Of a stretch of DNA of 15,990 bases, positions 6,873 to 13,667 are shown in pieces. The notes under the pieces are model-generated. The model saw only the letters and a list, made by a program, of their open reading frames with translations. It did no database searches and was not told the origin of the DNA. The stretch is from Candidatus Limimorpha equi (GTDB lineage Bacteria; Bacteroidota; Bacteroidia; Bacteroidales; F082): NCBI GenBank assembly GCA_018065885.1, contig JAGHSL010000034.1, positions 1-15,990 of the forward strand, in the 5' to 3' direction. Both the position numbers and the translations under genes were made by a program. Each line of letters starts with the position of its first letter. The first letter of the stretch is position 1.

Positions 6873-7651
6873 AACCATTCAATTTCGGGATGTGACAGGA
6901 ATTTTTCAGGTACATCCTTGTACTTTTTCCCAACAAAATACTTGCCAGAAAGTTCGCTCGTCATCGCGTTGACAGGTGGAATAGCTCCCTTTTCAGGCGA
7001 CTTGCAGAAAGGACGGAAAACAGCATCCGCCAAAGGATCAAACCAGCGACCGAGGCTAATCATATTGCTGTTCACCACGCCAGGGTCAGCCATATTGACA
7101 TGAAAGCCAGTCCTTTGCGACAAGGCAAGTGTAAACAGCAGCAAAGCCAATTTCGAATCGGCATACGTTCCCAAGTGACTGAAATCCTTTTCGGTTTTTT
7201 CAAAGAAAGTGCGGTCGAGTTTCGCCATGCCGCAAGTCAGGGAAACCATGTTTACGATGTGTGCATCAGGCTGAAACAGAGGCAACAAAGAGCGCGTCAG
7301 GAAATAGGGCGCAATGTAATTGACTGCGATAGTCTTTTCAAAACCATCTTCCGACAAAACGAAATTGCGGTTCATCGTGCCCGCATTGTTGAAAATGCCG
7401 CCAAGTTGCATTCCGTTGTCTTTCAAGTTATCAGCAAAACTTTTTACCGATTTCAGCGAAGCCATGTCGACCTGCATCACCTGCAAATCGGTTTCAGGCA
7501 AAGACTTCCGGATTTCAACTTTGATTTTCTCCCCTTTCTCCACATTGCGGCAAGCCATGATGACCCGATAACCGCGTTGCGCCAAAGCACGAACCGCAGC
7601 CGAACCGATACTGCCCGAAGCACCCGTCACGATTACTTGAACTTTTTCCAT
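6824..7651 (-). CDS. Short-chain dehydrogenase/reductase, retinol-dehydrogenase-like
   Basis: This is a 275-residue SDR. It has the cofactor motif TGASGSIG (9-16), Arg35 after the second strand (ACRN, favouring NADP(H)), Asp62 (VDMASL), NNAG (88-91), and the complete tetrad Asn111, Ser137, Tyr163 and Lys167 (YADSK). The pattern YxxSKLA-LLLFT and the long C-terminus resemble the RDH11/WWOX/TIC32 branch, which acts on hydrophobic alcohols and ketones. No signal peptide is seen. The start at 7651 places MEK directly before the first beta-strand and overlaps the upstream SDR gene by 19 nt; an in-frame ATG at 7669 is an alternative. In this operon a hydroxysteroid- or prenol-dehydrogenase role is likely but unproven. 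Confidence 0.88.
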   Translation of the reverse strand: MEKVQVIVTGASGSIGSAAVRALAQRGYRVIMACRNVEKGEKIKVEIRKSLPETDLQVMQVDMASLKSVKSFADNLKDNGMQLGGIFNNAGTMNRNFVLSEDGFEKTIAVNYIAPYFLTRSLLPLFQPDAHIVNMVSLTCGMAKLDRTFFEKTEKDFSHLGTYADSKLALLLFTLALSQRTGFHVNMADPGVVNSNMISLGRWFDPLADAVFRPFCKSPEKGAIPPVNAMTSELSGKYFVGKKYKDVPEKFLSHPEIEWLWNETENLLRKRGFQL

Positions 7652-8448
7652 AAGCGATTCACTAACCATTTGGGTAACAAAGCAATAATCGGCGGCAAAT
7701 AGATATTCATAAAACCAGGCTTTACGACACGCTTCTTGCGGAACATGCCTTTCAAAGCCTTGCGCACCAACCACTGCGGTGTGCCAATCACACCCAACTT
7801 GACCCCAAAATCGAGCAAACTTTCTTTCAGTTTATAAAGCGGTGTGGCAATGGCAGCGGGACAGACCGTCGTCACGCCAACGCCGTAAGGATGCATTTCG
7901 AAATACAAAGACTTGCCGAAACTCTTCAGATAGGCTTTCGTGGCCGAATAAACCGTGATGCCCGGCATGGGAAATGTGGCTGCCATCGACGAAACGACGA
8001 TGATGAAACCATGACCGCGTTGCTTCATTTCGTTGCCAAAAAGTATACAAAGGCGCGTCGGCGTATAGGTATGCAAGCGCAACATTGTCAATGTCTTTGC
8101 TTCATTCTCGCGCGTCAGTTCCTCAAAGAAAAACATACCCGCATTGTTGATGAGAATATCAATTTCCAACTGCCGTTCATTGCAAAATGCAAGCAGTTCA
8201 TCGGTAGCGGTAGCTACAGCCAAATCCTGAAAACGCGGCACAACCTCAACACCAAATTGCGATGACAATTCAACTGAAACCTTTTCCAGTTCCTTCTCTT
8301 GATTGCTCACCAACAGCAAGTTACAGCCTGCTTCCGCTAATTGGTGCGCATATTGCAAGCCCATGCCCGAACTGCCGCCCGTAACCAAAGCCCAAGGCGT
8401 GTGCTGGCATTGCTGCGCATATTTACTGACTCTTTTTTGAAGATTCAT
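7633..8448 (-). CDS. Short-chain dehydrogenase, 17-beta-HSD-like
   Basis: This is a 271-residue SDR with TGGSSGMG (23-30), NNAG (101-104), Ser154, Tyr167 and Lys171 (YSATK). At the place of the tetrad Asn there is a His (LHTYTPT, about 126). The overall pattern, with an N-terminal segment before the Rossmann fold and a C-terminus rich in hydrophobic and Lys residues (LPPIIALLPKWLVNRLWKK), resembles the 17-beta-HSD3/12 and 3-ketoacyl-CoA-reductase branch and suggests membrane contact. The start at 8448 lies one base after the stop of the glycosidase gene, with GGAATAAG just before it; an ATG at 8469 is the alternative. Together with the 5-alpha-reductase homologue this suggests oxidation or reduction of a steroid-type hydroxyl. 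The exact position attacked cannot be told. Confidence 0.88.
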   Translation of the reverse strand: MNLQKRVSKYAQQCQHTPWALVTGGSSGMGLQYAHQLAEAGCNLLLVSNQEKELEKVSVELSSQFGVEVVPRFQDLAVATATDELLAFCNERQLEIDILINNAGMFFFEELTRENEAKTLTMLRLHTYTPTRLCILFGNEMKQRGHGFIIVVSSMAATFPMPGITVYSATKAYLKSFGKSLYFEMHPYGVGVTTVCPAAIATPLYKLKESLLDFGVKLGVIGTPQWLVRKALKGMFRKKRVVKPGFMNIYLPPIIALLPKWLVNRLWKKFK

Positions 8449-8449
8449 C

Positions 8450-9862
8450 TTATTCCAATTCAATTTCAACTAAAACATCACCTTCGTAATCCGAAGCCCA
8501 CAAACACTCATCATGTGATTTTTCGCCATTTATCTTGAAACTTTTCATCTCTTCACCATGGCCTTTGACAACAAATGTAAGATTCATGTTTCGGTAAAGG
8601 ATGCCACTCAACCGGCATTCACTGCCATCCTCCATGCCGACCGGATTAAATTCTATTCCCCAATCCCTAAACTCAAGGCCAAAGATATGATTGATAACGA
8701 GTCGGATAAAACCCGAAGCGCACCAAGTCTGATGATGTTTCACATCCCAAAGCGCGCCACACTGATAGCCGCCGGAAGGCTCGCCTTCGATGGTGTAGAT
8801 TTCACAAAAGTCTCCCCCACTATGATTCATCGCCAAATCGGCCATGTTTTCCAACTCAAAATAGAAAGGGGCCAACAAACCATAATGCGCACATCCAGAA
8901 GCATATAAGGCATTGACATGAGGCCAAACCATCAGGTTGTGACGGCCTGGCTTGTCGGGTGTGTTACGCGGAAACGATGGACTCACGCTGGCAATGCCAT
9001 GCTCCGTGATAAAAGCAGTTCCAACCATCTCTTCAGCTTCCTCCGGTTCTAAAAGGTCGAACAGCAGAGCAAAAGCCAAACCCATTCCCTCCTGATAGTC
9101 GTGCGGATGACCTAAATGGTCGATGAGATAGTAGAACTTATGTTCCTCGGGACGATAAAACGTTTCCCTAATGTGATTCTCCAAACGATGAGCAGATTCA
9201 TAATACGATTCCGAAGCATCGGTCAAGCCAAACTTTTCCGACATTTTAGCCAAAAGCCAATAGGCTTCCATATATAAAACATTCGTGCTCAAACATTTAA
9301 TCGTAGCCGAATTGGGATGATGCAGCACATAGCTATCGTCCCACTTGGCAGGGTCGTAAACGGGTTCATCGTAGGCTGCAATGCCATCCTGAAAAACGGC
9401 AGGCCCCATGAAAAGTCCCGAAACCGAATCGAAACACTGCGCTTCCAATTCCGCCATCGTATTCTTGCAGCAATCGTAGGCTTTGGTCAGGAAAAGCATG
9501 TCGCCAGTCACCTGATAATGGTTGTAAGCACCTATGGTCCAAATGATTTTGTCCCAATACTGGTGTCCAATCGTCGTGCTGTCGTTGGTGACACTCCAAA
9601 GCGATTTTTCCGCCATTTCGGGATGAAGCAAACTCACAGCGTTCCAGCAGTTTATGGCGCAATCGCGCGTCCACTCGCCGCCATAACCTTCGCCCGCTTC
9701 TATCATGCCATCATGAATATTGTGGTCGATGGTCCAAACGGCCAATTTGAAAGCACTGTCCAAAAGCGCATTATCAGACTGCATTTCCTGTGCCATGCCT
9801 TGCAGCGACATGAAACACACAAGCAATCCAGCCAAGAATACTTTACAGCGTTTTTTCAGCAT
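8450..9862 (-). CDS. Exported six-hairpin glycosidase
   Basis: This encodes 470 residues. A signal peptide (MLKKRCKVFLAGLLVCFMSL... cleaved near GMA-Q25) sends it to the periplasm or beyond. The body is an alpha/alpha barrel of the six-hairpin glycosidase superfamily. A G-G-E-W-T-R-D motif (61-67) resembles the sugar-binding W-x-R-D of the amylo-1,6-glucosidase/MGH1/GH63 relatives. Later acidic motifs near EIYTIEGEPSGG (354-365) and the QTWCASGFI block (378-386) match the end of such barrels, where the catalytic base lies. It is probably a glucosidase-type exo-enzyme, but the GH family number and substrate are not settled. The start at 9862 gives the signal peptide and overlaps the flavin-reductase gene by 20 nt. 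A cleavage of sugar from a glycoside before the cytoplasmic reductions would fit the operon. Confidence 0.78.
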   Translation of the reverse strand: MLKKRCKVFLAGLLVCFMSLQGMAQEMQSDNALLDSAFKLAVWTIDHNIHDGMIEAGEGYGGEWTRDCAINCWNAVSLLHPEMAEKSLWSVTNDSTTIGHQYWDKIIWTIGAYNHYQVTGDMLFLTKAYDCCKNTMAELEAQCFDSVSGLFMGPAVFQDGIAAYDEPVYDPAKWDDSYVLHHPNSATIKCLSTNVLYMEAYWLLAKMSEKFGLTDASESYYESAHRLENHIRETFYRPEEHKFYYLIDHLGHPHDYQEGMGLAFALLFDLLEPEEAEEMVGTAFITEHGIASVSPSFPRNTPDKPGRHNLMVWPHVNALYASGCAHYGLLAPFYFELENMADLAMNHSGGDFCEIYTIEGEPSGGYQCGALWDVKHHQTWCASGFIRLVINHIFGLEFRDWGIEFNPVGMEDGSECRLSGILYRNMNLTFVVKGHGEEMKSFKINGEKSHDECLWASDYEGDVLVEIELE

Positions 9863-11072
9863 GATTGATTTCCTTTTGCAGTTTATCAGGCAGATTTTCA
9901 ACACAATGGTGACACTTCATCTCCAAGGTGTACATGCGGCCAATGCAATAATTGGAATGTTTGCAACCACTACGTTCAACCTCACCCGACTTCAGTTTGT
10001 TGACGAAATCGGTGTCATGCACCAAGGCGCGTGCCATCTGCAAACCTGTGAAACCTGCATCGAGCACTTCTTCCATCTTTTGCTTCGAAATCAAGCCGCC
10101 GACATAAATCAGAGGCAGTTTCAGATTGGCGCGGAAGACTTTGGCATCTTCCAAGAAATAGCCTTCGCTGTAAGGCACCGTCGGAATCATGATGCGACCT
10201 GCAAAAGCCAAACCAGCTTTCAGCCACCAGAATTTCTTCATATCCATATAATGACGCAAGGTCTTCAAAGGCATGGCACCACGCATCACCTCCATCGGGG
10301 CTTTGCTGACGAAACCTGCCGTAAGGACCAAGGCATGGACACCCAAACGCTCCAGTTCCTGAGCCACCTTGATGCACTCTTCCTGCTGCATGCCACGTTT
10401 GAAACCATCGTGCATGTTGACCTTCGCCACAACTGCCATATCGTCCTTGGCGTGAGCCATTACTTCGTTGATAACCAATTGCATGAAACGCATCCTATTT
10501 TCAAGGCTGCCGCCAAATTCATCGTGACGATGATTGGTATAAGGCGACAGGAACTGACTGATGAGATAACCATGTCCGGCATGGATTTCGACGCAATCGA
10601 AACCCGCTTCACGCGCCAAATCGACGGCCTTGCCAAAATCCTTGACCATGGCATAGATTTCATCCTTGCGCAATTTCCTGACGAAAGTCGGCGAATAAAG
10701 GTTGAAGCCGCCCGAAGCGCCGACCGGCATACAGCCGCAAGTGGCACGGTGCGTCATGTTGCCGCAATGCCCCAACTGAATGGAAGCCTTTGCGCCTTCA
10801 GCATGAACGGCATCGGTGAGTTTTTTCAGTTCGGGAACGATTTCCTCGCGCATCCAAAGCTGTCCGTTGAACGACAGGCCCGACTGCGACACAGCAGCGT
10901 AAGCCACCGTAGTCATGCCCACGCCGCCTTTTGCAACGGCAACATGATAGTTGAACAAATCCTGAGAAGGCTTGTTGCCGTAAGCCATATTCTCGAAAGC
11001 AGCGGAGCGGATTACCCTGTTTCTCAAGGTAATAGGTCCGATTTGACATGGTGTAAATATCTGTGATTCCAT
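9843..11072 (-). CDS. Old Yellow Enzyme-type FMN reductase with C-terminal Cys cluster
   Basis: This is a 409-residue TIM-barrel ene-reductase. N-terminal QIGPITLRNRV matches the FMN-binding strand; QLGH (99-102), the active-site HAGHGYLISQFLSP (His164, His167, Tyr169), Arg193 and the phosphate-binding GG (325-326) follow in order. These enzymes reduce activated C=C bonds with NAD(P)H. After the barrel comes C-x2-S-N-x-C (Cys370, Ser373, Cys376) and Cys387/Cys390, which recalls the 4Fe-4S site of the 2,4-dienoyl-CoA reductase and BaiCD branch but has Ser in place of one Cys. The FAD/NAD domains of the long forms are absent. An extra hydrophobic, Trp-rich segment (about 278-300) may touch membrane. 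It starts 6 nt after the 5-alpha-reductase gene. A 3-oxo-delta-steroid or other enone is a plausible substrate. Confidence 0.88.
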   Translation of the reverse strand: MESQIFTPCQIGPITLRNRVIRSAAFENMAYGNKPSQDLFNYHVAVAKGGVGMTTVAYAAVSQSGLSFNGQLWMREEIVPELKKLTDAVHAEGAKASIQLGHCGNMTHRATCGCMPVGASGGFNLYSPTFVRKLRKDEIYAMVKDFGKAVDLAREAGFDCVEIHAGHGYLISQFLSPYTNHRHDEFGGSLENRMRFMQLVINEVMAHAKDDMAVVAKVNMHDGFKRGMQQEECIKVAQELERLGVHALVLTAGFVSKAPMEVMRGAMPLKTLRHYMDMKKFWWLKAGLAFAGRIMIPTVPYSEGYFLEDAKVFRANLKLPLIYVGGLISKQKMEEVLDAGFTGLQMARALVHDTDFVNKLKSGEVERSGCKHSNYCIGRMYTLEMKCHHCVENLPDKLQKEINHAEKTL

Positions 11073-11078
11073 GATTTA

Positions 11079-11846
11079 TCAATAAATAAACGGTATGATT
11101 CTTTTTGTTTTCTTCGTATCCAATTCATCGCCAAATTCGGCCTTATATTTGTCGTATATGCGGGCGGCACGCGGGCCAAGATTAGCGAAAGTCCACAAAG
11201 CGAAGACGGCACCCGACCACGACCAAGTCAGCACGGCGAAGCCAATCCACTCCAAAAATTCGCCGAAATAATTCGCCGATGTGACATATTTGAACATGCC
11301 TTCCTTGGGCAGATAGTGTTTCGTGTCGCCAGGTTTCCGCAAATTGCGGATAATGTCATCCGACTGAATGTTGATGAACAGACCCACTAGGAAAATCAAG
11401 AAGCCGATGATGAATTTCGACGTCGAGAGATAATTGGGCGCATAATAGTCATCGGGCGAAATGAAGAATATCCAACCGCCTTGCATTAAGGCATTCAAGG
11501 TATTGAAAACCATGCCCATAAGGATAATGGATAGTGGCATCTTGCTCTTGCCGCGAATGCGGAACGGAAAGACAAACGAGCGTTGGAAATAGTGCAATTC
11601 AAAAAGGAAAAGGAAAGCGATTCGGGTCAAATCCCAAGTCCTTTCGGAGCAAAGCCAAAGGATGAGCATGGCGATAAAGACCGGCGCTTCCATCAGCACC
11701 CAGCCCACCTTGTTGTTGACGGCGGGTCCCCATTTCTTGTTGTAAAACTTACCGTAACCCGCATCGACGAAATACAAGGCCACAAAGACAATCACGGCCA
11801 CGCAAGCCATGACGATGAGAAAAATGTTGAAACTATGTAAAGTCAT
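11079..11846 (-). CDS. Steroid 5-alpha-reductase family membrane protein
   Basis: This is a 255-residue integral membrane protein with six to seven hydrophobic segments. It matches the 3-oxo-5-alpha-steroid 4-dehydrogenase family (SRD5A) along its length. Glu53 in VLMEAPVF and Tyr86 in HYFQRSF correspond to the two catalytic residues of the human enzymes (Glu57 and Tyr91 in SRD5A2). INIQSDDIIRNLRKPGD (159-173) and YVTSANYFGEFLEWIGFA (187-204) match the NADPH-binding part, and the end RIIPFIY is typical. The reaction is NADPH reduction of the C4-C5 double bond of a 3-oxo steroid; gut Bacteroidales homologues are reported to act on bile-acid intermediates. The start at 11846 begins the first helix and lies 18 bp from a -7 box; an open frame back to 12047 is not needed. 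It is the first gene of the operon. Confidence 0.92.
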   Translation of the reverse strand: MTLHSFNIFLIVMACVAVIVFVALYFVDAGYGKFYNKKWGPAVNNKVGWVLMEAPVFIAMLILWLCSERTWDLTRIAFLFLFELHYFQRSFVFPFRIRGKSKMPLSIILMGMVFNTLNALMQGGWIFFISPDDYYAPNYLSTSKFIIGFLIFLVGLFINIQSDDIIRNLRKPGDTKHYLPKEGMFKYVTSANYFGEFLEWIGFAVLTWSWSGAVFALWTFANLGPRAARIYDKYKAEFGDELDTKKTKRIIPFIY

Positions 11847-11864
11847 TTTGAATGAATTAAATGC

Positions 11865-11872
11865 CAAAAGTA
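11865..11872 (-). promoter_or_regulatory. -7 box of the six-gene operon
   Basis: On the minus strand TACTTTTG (11872 to 11865) fits TAnnTTTG. Transcription would begin near 11858, giving a leader of only about 12 nt. No later good box is seen inside the operon, so all six genes probably share it. Confidence 0.6.
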
Positions 11873-11936
11873 GGAAATAATCGGCTACCATTTGCACTAT
11901 GGCATAGAAAAAGAATTGGCTGCCGGCTTGGCGGTG

Positions 11937-11966
11937 CATGACGCAACGGCCAAAAACATGACGCAA
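11937..11966 (-). promoter_or_regulatory. Possible operator: 10-bp direct repeat at 20-bp spacing
   Basis: CATGACGCAA occurs at 11937-11946 and again, identical, at 11957-11966, so the two lie two helical turns apart on the same DNA face. On the operon strand they read TTGCGTCATG. They lie about 80-110 bp upstream of the predicted transcription start, where activators often bind. No regulator gene is in the window to pair with them. Confidence 0.4.
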
Positions 11967-12096
11967 TTTCAAAGGCATTGCACGAAGATTTCCGTTTGCA
12001 GCCGAGAAAACGCCCGAAAATGCACATTTTACACACCTGAAAACCAAACAAATACATTATTTCCAAAAATTTCGACGCAAACAAGACATTTTTCCG

Positions 12097-12104
12097 TATA
12101 TTCG
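12097..12104 (+). promoter_or_regulatory. Probable -7 box of the orphan exported gene
   Basis: TATATTCG differs from TAnnTTTG at one base and is followed by C. The ATG at 12129 lies 24 nt further on. The region 11847-12128 is thus a shared divergent promoter region of about 280 bp. Confidence 0.45.
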
Positions 12105-12128
12105 CAACCTTAAAAATACAAGAGCAAA

Positions 12129-12980
12129 ATGAAACAAAACGGTTTTTTGAATATGTTTATCAACGGAGTGCGTAGGTTTTCACCCGCATTGGCAATTGCA
12201 GGCTTTATGGCATTATGCAGCACGGCAAGTGCAAAGGCATTGCAAACAAGCAACATTAACAGCAATAACAAGGCAGAGTGGTTTTCACAGGAAGCTTCTG
12301 ATGCAATAAGCGTAATGTCGTTACCGATAAATACCAAGTCGATACAACAAGAACCGCAAAAAAGACCCATTTTCAGTAGACAATTACATATAATCTTTAA
12401 AAAAGTTGCGGATGTCGACACGGTTAACGCATTTGAAGATAATGTATACGGACAATATGGCCCATATATTGGTGCTGCGTTGGTTCAAATGGAAGTAAAC
12501 AGCATGGCTATCAAAGCATTTACCGCAGGCGATCTTGAAACTATAGGTAAAATAAGTGAAGAAGCTCGCGTAAGTTTGGAAAGAGATCCTTACAAATATT
12601 ACGGCTCAATGAGAGAAAATAAAGATAAAATAGATAAATATGTATGTGATAGAGACAATTTGGTATCTGAAGGATTAAAATCGGCTTACCAAAGCGGAAA
12701 ATTAAAAGGTGAATCTGGACAAGAAGTTGTTGAAGAAATATGTAATATATTCAGAAAAAACAATTTGTTAGATGAACGCGACATAACCATTTTATTTAAG
12801 CTATACGACAATATTAAAAAAGAAAGCGTTCAAGAAGAAATGAATGCAGTGGCATACATTGCAAAAGCAGCCGTCAATTTTTCTGAAGGCGACTTTATAC
12901 TTCAATTTTTCGGTAAATCACAAGGTACACCTGCACTCAGCAATGCAACAGCTGTAACACCTGGCGTCCAATTTCAATAA
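12129..12980 (+). CDS. Exported protein of unknown family
   Basis: This encodes 283 residues. A signal peptide is clear: basic residues (Arg15, Arg16), a hydrophobic core (LAIAGFMAL) and a cleavage site after ASA (33-35). No lipobox is present. The mature part is charged, rich in Lys, Glu, Asn and Ile, and mostly helical in character, with Tyr-rich patches (YGQYGPYIGAAL, RDPYKYYGSM). It has no motif I can assign, no Cys-rich or repeat domain, and no membrane segment after the signal. Codons are AT-richer than in its neighbours, particularly after 12400, which can mean recent acquisition or weak selection. It is divergent from the steroid-type operon and sits alone before a 687-bp gap. Function unknown. 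Confidence 0.72.
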   Translation: MKQNGFLNMFINGVRRFSPALAIAGFMALCSTASAKALQTSNINSNNKAEWFSQEASDAISVMSLPINTKSIQQEPQKRPIFSRQLHIIFKKVADVDTVNAFEDNVYGQYGPYIGAALVQMEVNSMAIKAFTAGDLETIGKISEEARVSLERDPYKYYGSMRENKDKIDKYVCDRDNLVSEGLKSAYQSGKLKGESGQEVVEEICNIFRKNNLLDERDITILFKLYDNIKKESVQEEMNAVAYIAKAAVNFSEGDFILQFFGKSQGTPALSNATAVTPGVQFQ

Positions 12981-13219
12981 ATCCATCCGTCCACGAATCC
13001 GCAGAATAGGGAAATTTTTCGGCCAAGACAATGTCGCAATTACACATTGGCAGACAGATTTTGGCTTTCAACAAAACAATAAATCAAGATTTTGATGTAA
13101 GTAACGCTAAAAAACAAGTTGTAACACATCTAAACATTAGCCATTGTTTTCCTGTTGAACGCAATTTGCCACAAATCATTCAAAAATCAATGTGAATCAA
13201 CTGATATACATCTAAGAGT
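12981..13219. other. AT-rich intergenic stretch with no recognised feature
   Basis: Both strands were read. There is no open frame of credible length, tRNA, strong terminator or TAnnTTTG box tied to a gene. It separates the orphan exported gene from the palindromic element at 13220. Confidence 0.5.
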
Positions 13220-13441
13220 CTGTTTTGATTTTAATGAAATAATTTCTAAGGAAGTTTTGGCGCATCCCGACGGGATGCCATTTTGGATTGCATTTTGTAT
13301 TTTTACCGAACGTAAATCCCTACGAGATTGAATGTTACATGCCGTAGGCATGGCCGTTCGGTAAAAAACATAGTCCAACACTTTTCTTTGGCATCCCGTT
13401 AGGGATGCGCCCTGTAAATGTTTCTAATAAAATCAAAACAG
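13220..13441. mobile_element. 222-bp MITE-like palindromic element
   Basis: The ends are perfect 14-bp inverted repeats, CTGTTTTGATTTTA (13220-13233) with its inverse (13428-13441). Inside are a hairpin GCATCCC-GAC-GGGATGC (from 13262), a 13-bp perfect inverted repeat TTTTTACCGAACG (13300-13312 with 13355-13367) enclosing a further hairpin CATGCC-GTA-GGCATG (13338-13352), and a hairpin GCATCCC-GTTA-GGGATGC (13391-13408). No transposase fits inside. A target duplication is not convincing here. The plan and length equal those of the element at 4583-4804, although the sequences differ. Confidence 0.7.
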
Positions 13442-13510
13442 CTTCTAATTATAACTTTAAGTAAGTGAGCAAAATTAGTTTACATATTAGTTCGGTGCTC
13501 CGACATCGAC

Positions 13511-13567
13511 ACACCCATGGAGAAGGGTGTCAGCATCCTGATTTTTAGCTCATTGAGCTGGGTGCTG
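13511..13567. repeat. Two stem-loops upstream of the UvrA-like gene
   Basis: ACACCC (13511-13516) pairs with GGGTGT (13525-13530). CAGCATCC (13531-13538) pairs with GGGTGCTG (13560-13567, one G-T pair) and encloses AGCTC-ATT-GAGCT (13547-13559). No T tract follows, so a terminator is unlikely. They may be an extragenic palindrome or an operator close to the promoter at 13597. Confidence 0.4.
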
Positions 13568-13596
13568 AGTTGGTCGAAGTAATCGAAATGAGAAGA

Positions 13597-13604
13597 TACT
13601 TTTG
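13597..13604 (+). promoter_or_regulatory. Upstream -7 box, possible second promoter for the UvrA-like gene
   Basis: TACTTTTG fits TAnnTTTG, with a TTGG about 23 bp upstream near the -33 position. It would give a leader of about 57 nt to the ATG at 13668, or could serve a small RNA. Confidence 0.4.
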
Positions 13605-13642
13605 CAGTTTAATTATGAATAGTTACTTAATAAATAAATCCC

Positions 13643-13650
13643 TACCTTTG
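13643..13650 (+). promoter_or_regulatory. -7 box of the UvrA-like gene
   Basis: TACCTTTG fits TAnnTTTG and lies 17 nt before the ATG at 13668, so the leader would be about 11 nt, as for other promoters here. Confidence 0.65.
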
Positions 13651-13667
13651 CTGACTTTTTCAATTAA

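Noticed and set aside
9720..11066. 448-codon plus-strand open frame opposite the flavin-reductase gene
   Set aside because: It is a shadow of the OYE gene: no family motif, antisense across a clearly conserved enzyme, and no promoter or start context.
11847..12047. 67-residue N-terminal extension of the 5-alpha-reductase
   Set aside because: It contains the predicted promoter and the direct repeat; SRD5A relatives begin at the first membrane helix, matching the ATG at 11846.
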